Source: Heliocidaris erythrogramma
Taxonomy: Eukaryota; Echinodermata; Echinoidea; Camarodonta; Echinometridae
Assembly: GCA_025617745.1 (NCBI GenBank)
Contig: CM046863.1
Location: 1,674,001 to 1,738,000 of the forward strand
DNA length: 64,000 bases
Reading direction: 5' to 3'
Shown: piece after piece, positions 53,577 to 64,000 of the stretch
How the letters are laid out: each line of letters starts with the position of its first letter
How positions within the stretch are numbered: position 1 is the first letter of the stretch
Program-made: the position numbers and the translations under genes
Notes under the pieces: generated by a model
What the model was told of the DNA's origin: nothing
What the model saw: the letters and a program-made list of their open reading frames with translations, nothing else
Databases searched by the model: none

Positions 53577-54213
53577 GTACGTCTCTGGTATAGAGCTGAT
53601 CGTATGGATTGTTGTTTCGTCCATGTTTCAAAATGTGCGACCTCCCCTTCCCCCTTTTAAATGCCTTTTCATTTGTTTCCTCTTTCTCTTTCTTTCTTGT
53701 CGGGCAAAAACATTTGTTATTCATGTATGTAGGATTACCATGCAATAATCAAAATTTGGTAATTCTACTCACACACGATGTCGCGACTACCCCAGCGACC
53801 GCCCGCCGGCCAGGCCAGGCGATCGACAGGCTAGGCTAGCCCCTTGCCTGCCCACGGAATGAGCTCTAGCGCTCAAGCTTTCTCTCGCGCGCGATACGTC
53901 TCTGGTATAGAGCTGATCGTATGGATTGTTGTTTCGTCCATGTTTCAAAATGTGCGACTTCCCCTTCCCCCTTTTAAATGCCTTTTCATTTGTTTCCTCT
54001 TTCTCTTTCTTTTTTGTCGGGCAAAAACATTTGTTATTCATGTATGTAGGATTACCATGCAATAATCAAAATTTGGTAATTCTACTCACACACGATGTCG
54101 CGACTACCCCAGCGACCGCCCGCCGGCCAGGCCAGGCGATCGACAGGCTAGGCTAGGCCCTTGCCGGCCCACGGGATGAGCTCTAGCGCTCAAGCTTTCT
54201 CTCGCGCGCGATA
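53577..54213. repeat. 319-bp tandem duplication
   Basis: Units 53577-53895 and 53896-54213 start TACGTCTCTGGTATAGAGCT and end CTTTCTCTCGCGCGCGATA, with only a handful of differences. The unit includes a GC-rich block (CAGCGACCGCCCGCCGGCCA). Near identity suggests a recent event or an assembly duplication. Confidence 0.92.
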
Positions 54214-54910
54214 GTATTGCCGAGTTATCAATCCTTGGTATTGCAAGCCCTGTCAGCATTACACCCCACAGCGGCAGGCCAATGTAAATACATATAACTC
54301 TATATGGTACCTTAGCAGGACAGTGCTTTGTTAGGAGCATTGTCTGAATGTCCTGCTAATGTCCGCGAGTGTCCTGCTAATGTACAGCAATGTATTGTGA
54401 CGGAATAAACCTCATTGTTCACTGTCCCGCTAACGTACCATCCAGTGATATAGACGTTACGCTGTGCATTTGCCGAAAGAGGTAGGCCGACCGTCACAAG
54501 TTATAAGCGTCATGCCATACGCTTATAAAATTTCAATTTTAAATCATAAATATCTTGATAATGAAATCAGCAATTGACCTGTAAAAGTCATACGATTCCC
54601 GACTGACCTAAAGGTTTCAAATTATCATTGCAGCATGAGCTAATTCAGATTTTTTTTGTTCTGATCTCCAACAAAGTTACTCAATGCCTTTAAGTCACGA
54701 TGCTTCAAAGATGTACATTATCACTGCTACTAGTAAGAACATAATAATACAAATCACGCATTAAACATGACATTTACGTCGACTTATTTAAAACCCAAGT
54801 GAAAATCTACATGCAGAAAATGTATCAAAACGGATACATATCATCTTGTATCAATTTTTTTTTAGTTTATTTTTCTTACACGATGGCCCTTTGAATAACT
54901 AGTATTGCTA
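54214..54910. other. Non-coding, no feature recognised
   Basis: Includes short GTCCTGCTAATGT direct repeats (54350-54385). No gene seen. Confidence 0.5.
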
Positions 54911-54915
54911 CAAAC

Positions 54916-54917
54916 GA

Positions 54918-54977
<60 letters not shown>
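54916..54977 (+). repeat. (GT)n(AT)n microsatellite
   Basis: About 12 GT repeats pass into about 18 AT repeats. Confidence 0.95.
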
Positions 54978-54979
<2 letters not shown>

Positions 54980-55098
54980 TGACTCCACTTTGCAATTCTT
55001 CCCCACAATGTGTAACCGCACAACAAGGGTCCCAAGTCCTTGTGTTGCCATAAAGCCATTATGGTAATAGCCGGGAGGGCGCATTGTTATACATAATT

Positions 55099-55100
<2 letters not shown>

Positions 55101-55138
<38 letters not shown>
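55101..55138 (+). repeat. (TA)n microsatellite
   Basis: About 19 TA repeats. The next bases, CACTCAACCAAAAAAGTAAG, resemble a Tc1/mariner terminus. Confidence 0.95.
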
Positions 55139-55141
<3 letters not shown>

Positions 55142-56090
55142 TCAACCAAAAAAGTAAGTTCCCCCCTTGCATTTTGGATATATCTCAAAAAGTATTTCAC
55201 CGATTTTCATAATTCAAACGGGAATGGATAGGAAATTTTATTACTCATAACATGAATGGCATATCACTGCCACCAGATATAATTATTGGTGTAAAAAATG
55301 CATTTTATTTTATAATCATATATGTTATTAATCAAAGTGTTAAGATAACTATATCTTAATTAATAGAGAGGTTATTGATTGGGAATGTCAAATAAAATCA
55401 GTGTGATTGTGTCAAATCTTTAAAAGCTTTTTGAAGAATGTCAATTGGGTCTTACCCTGTCCAAATATTTTCTAATTATTATACTCGTAAAGAACACGGT
55501 GTATTCTTTGTATTGATCTAGACCAAATTAAGATGAATTAATTAATTAATGTCTTTTAATGATGATAACGTTGTTCTCTATTCCAAAATATACTGAACTA
55601 CAAAAGAAACGTCGCACATGTATGTGTTTGAAACTGTTTTATTTACAATGAAACATATTCTTTATTCAAGAGTGAAAACTGAGAAAATGTTTTGTTTTGT
55701 TTTGATTAACAAGTACAGATGTGCGATAACGACTCTCGTCGTTGATAGCGCCAGGTCTGACGTTGTTGGGCCCACAGGAGACGTTACCGACGATGTCGAA
55801 CGGTGAGGATAGGGCCCCGAGCAGGACGCCGACAAGACAAGTTGAAGCTTCTCAGCCGACGACGAACAGTTGCTGCAGAAATTGGTCTGTTGTGTGTGCC
55901 AATAGTCTGTAGAGCCGATTCTGTTGCTCTGCGGAAGCGATCCTGCAAGTGGTCCCGGTGAAGATGGCGATCTTGACGTGCTGTTGTCACCCTTGGACGA
56001 CAACTGCGCTGACGATCGTTGGTGCTGTTGGTTGCATTGTATCGCTCCCTTTGCCTCTCTTTATAAAAGCCGTTTTGCTAATACATACCA
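55139..56090 (-). mobile_element. Tc1/mariner debris
   Basis: A Tc1-like end (CACTCAACCAAAAAAGTAAG, 55140) and a second (CTGAACTACAAAAGAAACGT, 55593) precede a piece of transposase on the minus strand. These may be two different elements in a row. Confidence 0.6.
55784..55990 (-). pseudogene. Tc1 transposase N-terminal fragment
   Basis: TTARQDRHLHRDHLQDRFRR, THNRPISAATVRRRLRSFNL and RRPARGPILTVRHRR match the end of the DNA-binding half of Tc1 transposases (the segment after the GRP linker). The DDE half is absent, so no activity remains. Confidence 0.82.
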
Positions 56091-56686
56091 TCATCTTCGA
56101 AATTCATTATTAGAGAGCAATACACGACCATAAAACACTTTTTCACACATTTAAAAAAAGATCAACAAGTCCTATTTCGTGAAAATGAAGACTGATGGAA
56201 CAGTAGGGATGGTAAACATTTTATCGGTATACACATACACTTCAGACAAAACAATTTCAAGCCACCCAAAGAATCGAAAATGCATTCAATTCACGAGGAA
56301 GGTTAAAACAAATAACATGCTACAACAGGCAACCTCACAATTCAGACAACACTTTATATAGATAGAAAGCAGTCTAACTGCATTCGAATGAGAATTTAAT
56401 GAATAATAATTTTAAAAGTATAAAATTCTCCATAAAAGTGGTAAATGGCTGAGTAGACATTTTGACCTACAAAGAATAACATTTTCTTTTGAAAGAAATA
56501 TATTTGAAATCAACTTATTTCAATTTCATTTAAAAAGAGAAGAGGGCTATGACTTTGTATGATATACTGGACTTTAACTTCAGCGCCGAATTCAAATGAT
56601 TGAAGCTCTTATCGTCAGATTAGTTTCTACGGAGCTTGTCATTAAATGTTGACTATTATGGGCCAGGAAGCATTTGGAACTCAGTC
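56091..56686. other. Non-coding, no feature recognised
   Basis: AT-rich unique sequence. Confidence 0.5.
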
Positions 56687-56689
56687 TTA

Positions 56690-56865
56690 TGGGGTGTTGC
56701 AAGAAAGTTGCGATTGATTGCAAGTTGCAACTGATCGGTACTGACCAATCAAAATCATTGTTGCAAGCGCATCTTGTTGAATGGGCAGACCCTGAACCAT
56801 TCAGAATGGTTGTTCTAATTTGCTTTACAATTTGCAATTGATTGGAACTTTCTTGCAACACCCCA
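56690..56865. mobile_element. MITE, complete, TTA target duplication
   Basis: Ends TGGGGTGTTGCAAGAAAGTT and AACTTTCTTGCAACACCCCA are perfect inverted repeats of ~20 bp, continuing more weakly through TTGCAA / TTGCAA blocks. TTA flanks both sides (56687-56689, 56866-56868). 176 bp, no ORF. A TWA duplication suits PIF/Harbinger. A truncated copy lies at 24817-24968. Confidence 0.88.
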
Positions 56866-56868
56866 TTA

Positions 56869-58200
56869 GTCAAGTTGATTACATATTGGGCAGAAATTAT
56901 TACTTCATTTTTTCTTCAAGGGATAAATGGTAAATAATCATGTATTATATATCATAACGGCTGACAATATTGTATTGCTCTACAGTATGTCCCATACAAA
57001 ATGCGACCGGATTTCAGCATCAATAACTTTCAAAATTGCCTATTAATCTGAATATCTTTACATATTATAAAATATAACTAGTTATCTGCATCTCGAAGAA
57101 AAACCTCATCCGATTTTGTTTAGTAATCACGGAGAAATGAGAATTTTTGTAACGTATGTCACTGGTCCCTTCCCTCTAAGTTTTGATAGAAGGGAGACCC
57201 ACAAATCACTATGACTTATATGAGCGATTCCACACTCTTTTAAATGTTTTTAAAAGGAAGTTACTGTTTTGTTGTTATCTGCTATAATTGTACATTTATG
57301 GGAGTGCTTCATTCAGCATCATAATCATCATCATTCTTGTTGTTATTGATGTAGCAAATAAAGGCATTTTTGATGTTCCTTCCAAAACTAAATAAATAAT
57401 ATCTGTTAAGAAATAACCTTTGATTTAATAATTTTATGTTAAATCAAATTAATATCACCCTCTTTAGTTAATGATTTGCCGTGATCTTCTTAAGTAGATA
57501 TTATTTATATAACTATTTACCTTTGTTAAAGTGGGATGCATAAACTTTGAATATGTTAGTAAACCTGTCTATTGTGAACAAAATATATTCATTTATTTGG
57601 ATGCCTTAAGAACATCCAAGTGACGAAGTATGGAAGAAAGGGACCCATGACATGCGTTACAAGAATTTGTATTTCTTTGTGACTACTATACCAAATCGGA
57701 CAGGGTCTTCACTGACTGGAAGAGAAATAGTTGTAATTTCATAATCATTTTTTTTTAATACATTTCATATAAAAAATAAAACATTATTTCTAATCGATAC
57801 CCAAATGCCGATTTGCTTTGTGCGCCACCCTTTTGTCAAATCTTGGATGGAAGGGACTTATGACATACGTTAAGATGATTAGTCATATTCTTACAATCTT
57901 AAACCATAATTATTCAAATTAATTAGATATCCATTTCAAGAAAATTACTATAACATTCTTTCAAAAATACATATCTGTTCCTGCTCAATACTCGCTTTCC
58001 CATATATTTCCAACATTTCATCAGCCGATCACATATAAGAAGCATTAACAGTGTAGTAAATTGACCCGAAAGCGTTATAACGGTTTAGGGTTAAATTTGC
58101 CGATTGTTACGTAAGCCCTGCACAGCAAGGTCGTCCGGTGCAATGAAATTCCTAGTCTCTTATTAGCCGTTCGCCCGTATTTGGCGAAATGGTTGTGAAT
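56869..58200. other. Non-coding; three related TGACATRCGTTA blocks
   Basis: TAACGTATGTCACTGGTCCC (57150) is an inverted relative of GGGACCCATGACATGCGTTA (57640) and GGGACTTATGACATACGTTA (57853). They may be ends of an old inverted-repeat element. No gene seen. Confidence 0.5.
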
Positions 58201-59062
58201 ACTAAAAAGGAAGACAGAGAGAAGAAAAACACAGATATACATAAGGAAAAGGGAGAGAGAGAGAGAGAAGAAAAACAAAAGAAATACTTAAAGAAATAAA
58301 AGGAAGATATAGAGAATAAAAACAAAGTAATAAGGAAAAAAGAAGATAGAGGAAAACAAAGAAATACATCAGAAAAAACAGGAAGACAGAGAGGAAAAAA
58401 GAAAAAAAAAATACGTAAAGAAAAGGAACACATAGAGCAAAAAACAACGAATATAGAGAATAAAAACAAAGTAATATATAAGGAAAAAAAGAAGAGAGCA
58501 GAAAAAGAAAGAAATTCATAAGGACAAGAGGAAGACAGAGAGAAGAAAAAAAAGGAATACATAAGGAAAAAACAACAACAAAGAAATGCATTAAAAGAAG
58601 AAAGAAGATATAGAGAATAAAAACAAAAAAATATAAGGAAAAGAGGAAGACAGAGATAAAAAAGGAATACATGAGGAAAACTGAATCCAGAGAGAAGAAC
58701 AGCAAACAAATACATATTAAAGGAAGAGAAAAGATGAAAAACAAAGAAATACACAAAGAAAGTAAAAGAAGTTAGAGAGAAGAAAAAAACAAAAAACTAC
58801 AGAAAGAAAAGAAAACAGGGAGAAAAATACAAAGGAATACATAAAGAACATAAAAGAGAATAGAAAAACAAAGAAATACATAAGGGAAAAAAGGGAGGAC
58901 AGAAAAAGAAAACAAACCGCCAAAGAAATACATAAGGGAAAAGGGAAGACAGATTGAAAAAAACAAAGAAAAACATATGGAAACAAGGAAGGAAGACAGA
59001 GAGAAAAACAAAACACAAAGGAATACATCAGGAAAAAAGAAGTGGAAAGAAAAAAGAAAAAA
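58201..59062 (+). repeat. ~860 bp polypurine minisatellite
   Basis: The plus strand is almost purely A/G with rare C/T. Loose ~45 bp units resemble GGAAGACAGAGAGAAGAAAA plus CAAAGAAATACATAAGG. Phe/Leu/Ser-rich minus-strand open frames across it (up to 200 codons) are composition artefacts. Confidence 0.92.
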
Positions 59063-59112
59063 GGAAATACTTTTTTTTTTCAGGAAGACAGAAGACTGGC
59101 ACGAACACGCTT

Positions 59113-59173
59113 TCTATTGTTAGTGGGGTGGGGGGGGGGGTGATGATGAATAGATCATCCCCCCACTAACAAT
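59113..59173. repeat. Hairpin around a G tract
   Basis: CTATTGTTAGTGGGG and CCCCACTAACAATGG are inverted with ~30 bp between them, including a G11 run. Confidence 0.8.
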
Positions 59174-59319
59174 GGATAATTATGCGTGTCTACGCCCATA
59201 GGCCAGCTGTTTCAGTGCCAAGTACGCCTTATATTTGAATAATTATGCAAATGAGCTCCTTTCAAGATATGGAAGTGTCTCCCAGACGACAGATTAGCCA
59301 ATGTTTTTCAAAGGAAACA

Positions 59320-59596
59320 TCACAGAGAACAAATCAAGTCAAGTAGTTTGTTTAGGTATTTTACCAAAGCTTTCAAGTTTACTTTTTGAAGAATCTGCTT
59401 AAGCTCAAGAAGAATAACACCTGTTATGTCCCTCCATTTGGCCAGGCATTCTCTGACTGCTTCGTTATAATCATCGTTGCACCTTATTAGGATACACCTG
59501 GCCTGATTATGTGCGATGCCAAGCTTGCCACACAACACGTAGTAACTGTCATGTGGGATGTGTTTAGATAATTCGTCTAGTTTATCTTCTGCCACT
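59320..59596 (-). CDS. Death-domain terminal exon of a host gene
   Basis: A strong acceptor (TTTTTTTTATGCAG) opens the exon at 59596; one base completes an upstream codon, then VAEDKLDELSKHIPHDSYYV runs open to TGA at 59320-59322. Residues 5-75 follow the death-domain fold pattern: LDELSKHI, LCGKLGIAHNQARCI, YNEAVRECLAKWRDI, then LKQILQKVNLKALVKYL as the last helices. Death domains bind each other in adaptor and receptor signalling for apoptosis and innate immunity, and are strongly expanded in sea urchin. The N-terminal domains lie in exons upstream (above 59.6 kb on this strand or outside the window), so the full protein type is unknown. No canonical AATAAA seen close after the stop. Confidence 0.72.
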
Positions 59597-61019
59597 CTGC
59601 ATAAAAAAAAGGATTACAAAGTGGTGATGAATAAATTTCGCTTAATCATTTTTCATGATGGTTTAGCTCGGGTAAGAATTTTTAATCGCTTTCCCTTCAT
59701 GTAGTCAACTTACACATTATAGTCGAGTGCAAACCCTACAGGTTCTTTATGTTGTATTGTACTTTATATGACATCTTATTAAAAAAAATAGTTGATTACT
59801 TAATTGATATAGACTTCTTCATTTTATTTGTTATTATCTTTTTTTTTAATTGTAATTCATATAACGGTTTTTTTTTTTTTGGGGGGGGGGGGCTGACTTT
59901 TTGTATCACACATATGAATGACGTAGAACTGAACTAAATGATAAGTCACTAATCCTAGCCTATATGCAGACAGTTATGATGGCTTTTGGTATTAACGGTC
60001 GAATACGTCGAGTAATAAGCCACTTCGGGGATGCAATCTGAGCATGAGCAGATAAAGGTCATCTGTACCAAATTCTAAAACCCACTGACACTAATATTCG
60101 ATATGTGCTCATGAATGTCATGTAATCATTATTCAAGTATGCACTAATGGTGCATTCCATGATATTCAGGTGGAAGTATTCTTTTTAAAGGGGGAAACAA
60201 AAGCTATTCATGAGGCACCTCTATCACTCCCAGAGTTATTTTTCTGAAGTGCACATAAAGGGACCCTCCATGTCTAAAATATCTGTGGATATTTGGGGTC
60301 ATTTGTACCATGCGCTAACCCCGAACTGGCTTATTGTCGGGTTAATTTGGCAGTTCAAATATAAGAGGAAAAAACTATGGTATCTTTAAACCGAAACGGG
60401 CGGACGACAAAGTTTTTTCAAAAACCTCCACAGTTGTGCGCGCGGCATAGATCAAGGCCTAGAACAACTTTAGACAAATCAAAACGTATTGGCCTCGAAG
60501 TACATGCATTGCAATCGCATGCATACGCGCCCCACACGTTTTTTTTTTACTTTTAATTAATTCATTTTTAGTGTGTCAATAACCTAACATTTATTGCTTT
60601 AAAAAGACATGTAGCAAATCATGCACTTTACCTGAATAAATTATGGTGTGATTGCTGCATTGCAGCAATGCCTGCACTGTACGTCAGACAGGCTTGCACG
60701 TTGCAACGGCTCACACGGGCGGGAACGAAGGTAAAAGCTTAAAAGAGGTACATAAGGTATTATGAAAAATAAACACCCATATCTAATCCAACTTGGATCT
60801 AACGTTAGACCTAAAAATTACAATTTCCCTCATGTATGCTCTATCCTGAAAAAGTCGTCGCTGATACACAAATGACCTACTGTAGGAAGTCCCACAGGAA
60901 AAGCTGTTTGGAGTAGGCTCCAGGGTCATTCTAAATAACCTTGAAACTTGTAAGCCGATATGCCCAGCTGAGCTTCCCGAATAGCGATAGCAGGCTAACT
61001 TTCACCTTCGGGTCCGTCC
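59597..61019. other. Probable intron or upstream region of the death-domain gene
   Basis: Contains T12-G12 at 59868-59892. No further exon recognised. Confidence 0.4.
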
Positions 61020-61104
61020 GTGCAAGCCTTCGCCGTTTCGATCCGCAGCGAGCAGGCCTGGCCGGGGTGCAGGGCCATTCTCAGTCACGTGTGTGACGAA
61101 AATT
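61002..61104 (-). CDS. PDZ-like exon remnant
   Basis: After an acceptor-like ACTATCTTCAG the minus strand reads GIFVTHVTENGPAPRPGLLA then ADRNGEGLHG and a stop at 61002. The pattern GIFV..V.ENGPA..GLL..DR...  .G is that of the PDZ carboxylate loop to helix region. The end deviates from the usual GDRIL.VNG, so it is a decayed exon or a chance match. Confidence 0.33.
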
Positions 61105-61134
61105 CCTGAAGATAGTTCATAAAACCCGTTGTCT

Positions 61135-61200
61135 ATGGAACCGGGTGGTCCCTGTAGTAAGCCTATGGGAATTTGATAATTCCGTAGTGAATTGGTTAAA
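61135..61200 (+). repeat. Short dispersed repeat, copy 2
   Basis: GGAACCGGGTGGTCCCTGTA and AATTCCGTAGTGAATTGGTT match 18980-19042. Confidence 0.55.
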
Positions 61201-61830
61201 TCTATGTTTTTGTTTGTTCTTGTTGACCATTTAAAGACACCATAACTCTTTTCTCTCATTTTAGAACTGCCAATATAACACGACAATCACGCGACTTACC
61301 CGACCGTTTATCAAAAACCCTTCTGAGGACTTAGACAGCTTGCCTGAACCGAGACTTCAATCAATGGAACACTTCTATATTGCTCTAGAAAAACTAAGTG
61401 AAACGAAGTTATACACCTAATGCTGATGTGGAAAGTCATATGGTAAAAATGAATAATACAACCCAACTTAAGCAAGATTTCATCAAAAGCATCAGGGTCC
61501 GAAACTAGTCAAAAATATTTAGCGACACTGTGCTTTACATTTCTTGTTTAAACATTTTCTCTACATCGTGGTACGAATTAGAGTGTACTAAAGACCATTT
61601 ATATTAGGTCACATACATCATTTTGGGAAAGTGATTTGGCTACACAGCTTCAAAGGGATACAAAAACTCCTACTTGTGACGCTGATGCTCTGAATTTGGG
61701 CATTTTTGTCAACAGATACTGCAAGACCCAAGACAAAGAGTCATTTTCGAATCCCTTTCTTCTAGTATCATTTTGAAAATTATTTTATTATGATTTTATT
61801 ATGATTTTATTATTATTATTATTATCATTG
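61201..61830. other. Non-coding, no feature recognised
   Basis: Unique sequence without a convincing frame. Confidence 0.5.
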
Positions 61831-61836
61831 TTATTA

Positions 61837-62352
61837 TTATTACCCACGCCGATGAAATCGGCAGGGTTATGTAAAGGGCTCCGTATGTTTGTTTTTTTTG
61901 TTTGTTTGTTTGTTTGTTTGTTTGTTTGTTTGTTTGTTTGTGTACAAGATAACAAGAGAACGGGTGAACGGATTTGCACCAAATTTTCAGGGAATGTTCA
62001 GAAAGTGACAGGAAAGAATCGATTAGATTTTGGTGATGATTGGTTGACCCCTGCACATTCTGTGTGACCTTGAAGTTTTGACCCTGTAGTAAAGTATAGG
62101 AACTTCAGTTCAGATAGTGACAGGAAAGAAACTAGAAAGATTGATGACCCCAAACTTCGCCTGCAGATGCAGAAATATTTTGGCCAATCAAAACACTCAT
62201 TACTTCGTCTCACCAAAAGTCTATTTCAGGTTTATGAATTTTAGAAGACTTTTAGACCCATTATTTGCCATTTCACTTCAAATCCGTACGAGCCTGCAAT
62301 GAATATTCAAAGCCAACGTATCCCAGCAACAAGGGATTTTTCGCGGGCTTGA
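61837..62352 (+). repeat. Long direct repeat, copy 1
   Basis: Begins ATTACCCACGCCGATGAAAT with a GCCGATGAAATCGGC hairpin, then (GTTT)n, then ~400 bp nearly identical to 63507-63996, closing CCAGCAACAAGGGATTTTTC. It looks like a mobile repeat family with a (GTTT)n tract that varies in length. Confidence 0.88.
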
Positions 62353-63495
62353 ACTACTACTGCGAAAGCGGCTATGTATACTAATAGGCGGCTAGGCTCT
62401 ATAGCTATCGCGCGCGATACCTTTTTTATCCACAAATTCATTTAGATTCAGGCTACCCTAGCCCTACGGCTTCTCCTCTATTTCTTATCTTCTGTGCATT
62501 TCTGTTGTTCTTTCCACTTTGTTGTGGAAGTTTTTGTGATTTATTTTATCCTGGTGGACGTGTAGTACGTGATTTTAATTGTTTTCGGTGAAAATCTGGT
62601 GAGTTTGTTCGACGTGAGTGAGTTTATCGCACTCGCGAGCGTTCGCGTGTGTTGATCTGAGTGAGTGCTAGTACAGTGGGCTGTGTAGCTAGCTGTACGT
62701 ACATAACTATACACAGCGCTGTCGCGAAGTGACGGGGATCTGGTCGGGCTAGGGAGTACATAACCCCAGGGAGTCAGCCTGTGCCTGGCTCACTGTAGTA
62801 GGATTGAACTTTTTTCTTTGGGTTATAACGGTCCTGTCATATAACTAGTTTATACCTCATTTATGTCTGTTTGAGTGGATTTCGTAGTTGTAAAATATAT
62901 ACAAAAACTGTATTTTTTTTTTAATTTGTGTGGATTTGCAAAATTTGGTGGCTGATCGAGGTTCGCCGAATACGGGCATGCACGCCAGTATCCACTTTGA
63001 CTTTGTTGATGGGTGGTGACTGAGCTGAGTGAGTAAGCCCTGTGCCTCGCATGCATGTCATTTTGAAGTCTAGATCCAACTTTATTTGTCGTCATATATA
63101 TTTTATCCAAGCCCGATGAAAAAAAAACAACCCCAATTGCAATGTAATTTAAAGATAGAACATGAATACATTTACTAACACTTACATGACTGAACACTGA
63201 ATACAAATTGCTAACATTTTTTTTTCTCACCACGCCACGCTCTCTGACATGTCTAATCAATTACTTTTAGGGGAGGGATGTTTCAATAATAAAATATCTT
63301 TTTCAGAAGAATTTTTTCAAGGGTGGGGATACACAAAGCTATGACCTGGATATGGCAATATTTATGGGGGGGGGGGGGGGAGATGTGCCTCTTGTTATCC
63401 CCTTTGAATGGCTACTGCTTACAAAAATAATCGCAACAAAACAAAACCTATATTGGGTTAAGGCGTGGGTCTGCCGCCTTTGACGGCCTTTCTAG
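62353..63495. other. Unique segment between the direct repeats
   Basis: The left half has CGCGCGATA, several GTGAGT words and a GC-richer block (62600-62780). The right end reads GGTCTGCCGCCTTTGACGGC then CTTTCTAGT, which resembles a Helitron 3' end (hairpin then CTAG/T). A G14 run lies at 63366-63380. No domain-bearing frame. Confidence 0.4.
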
Positions 63496-63506
63496 TTATC
63501 ATTATT

Positions 63507-64000
63507 ATTACCCACGCCGATGAAATCGGCAGGGTTATGTAAAGGGCTCCGTATGTTTGTTTGTTTGTTTGTTTGTTTGTTTGTGTACAAGATAACAAGA
63601 GAACGGGTGAACCGATTTGCACCAAATTTTCAGGGAATGTTCAGAAAGTGACAGGAAAGAATCGATTAGATTTTGGTGATGATTGGTTGACCCCTGCAAA
63701 TTCTGTGTGACCTTGAACTTTTGACCCTGTAGTAAAGTATAGGAACTTCAGTTCAGAGAGTGACAGGATAGAAACTAGAAAGTTTGATGACCCCAAACTT
63801 CGCCTGCCGATGCAGAAATATTTTGGTCAATCAAAACACTCATTACTTCGTCTCACCAAAAATCTATTTCAGGTTTATGAATTTTAGAAGACTTTTAGAC
63901 CCATTATTTGCTATTTCACTTCAAATCCGCACGAGCCTGCAATGAATATTCAAAGCCAACGTATCCCAGCAACAAGGGATTTTTCGCGCTTGAACTGTAC
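63507..64000 (+). repeat. Long direct repeat, copy 2 (to window edge)
   Basis: Same as 61837-62352 with a shorter (GTTT)n tract. The match ends about 4 bases from the window edge. Confidence 0.88.

Noticed and set aside
53323..53745. 140-codon minus-strand ORF as a host gene
   Set aside because: No domain, no splice context, part lies in a duplicated segment, and composition is basic and irregular.
58152..58756. Long minus-strand open frames rich in Phe, Leu and Ser (up to 200 codons)
   Set aside because: They lie on a polypurine minisatellite, overlap each other in several frames, and have no domain; pure composition artefact.

Overview
The window is animal nuclear DNA, AT-rich, gene-poor and full of transposable elements. 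It looks like a deuterostome and most likely an echinoderm of sea-urchin type. The pointers are a CR1-like LINE whose first ORF opens with a hydrophobic stretch followed by a 2A-like DIESNPGP motif and a PHD finger (a layout reported from purple sea urchin and amphioxus), a DIRS retrotransposon, Transib-like ends, long foldback elements, and a death-domain exon. No rRNA, functional tRNA gene, CRISPR array or prokaryotic operon was seen. The species assignment is inference.

Layout. 205-12690 is a tandem array of ~420 bp units with nested ~115 bp sub-duplications. It is split by a 4.2 kb inverted-repeat insertion (6123-10290) that itself carries a decayed LINE, and by a second insertion (about 11049-11735). 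On the minus strand each unit holds the same exon-like module: often a TATA-like box, an ATG, 18 codons of a hydrophobic peptide, one hypervariable codon and a consensus GTAAGT splice donor. Eleven of 16 copies are intact. A possible 3' splice site and an AATAAA follow before the next unit. This is the most unusual structure in the window.

13-20 kb holds minisatellites, a SINE, a three-unit repeat carrying nuclear-receptor-like half-sites, and a few candidate minus-strand exons of an unidentified host gene. 20.25-23.9 kb is the 2A-bearing CR1-like LINE, next to a plus-strand candidate host exon (23878-24101). 27957-31296 has exact CACAGTG ends and a CGCCG 5-bp target duplication, as expected of Transib/RAG-type transposons, and a Tc1 element (28908-30745) sits inside it. 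32.7-33.6 kb has SINE-like repeats, 34.7 kb a broken C2H2 zinc-finger fragment, and 37.2-38.4 kb a foldback element with tRNA-like sequences in both arms.

42.09-49.12 kb is a DIRS-type retrotransposon: gag, an RT lacking its catalytic core, RNase H, and a tyrosine recombinase split by a 1.3 kb CACTA-like foldback. 49.8-51.1 kb is a LINE 3' end with an L2-like LINE inserted in it. 53.6-54.2 kb is a 319-bp tandem duplication. 55.1-56.1 kb is Tc1 debris, 56.69 kb a complete MITE, and 58.2-59.06 kb an ~860 bp polypurine tract. 59320-59596 is the best host coding sequence: the terminal death-domain exon of a minus-strand gene. 61.8-64 kb carries two ~500 bp direct repeat copies.

Nothing suggests the genes work as one pathway. 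The organising theme is nested mobile DNA around a tandem array that may be coding and a few exons of host genes that extend beyond the window.
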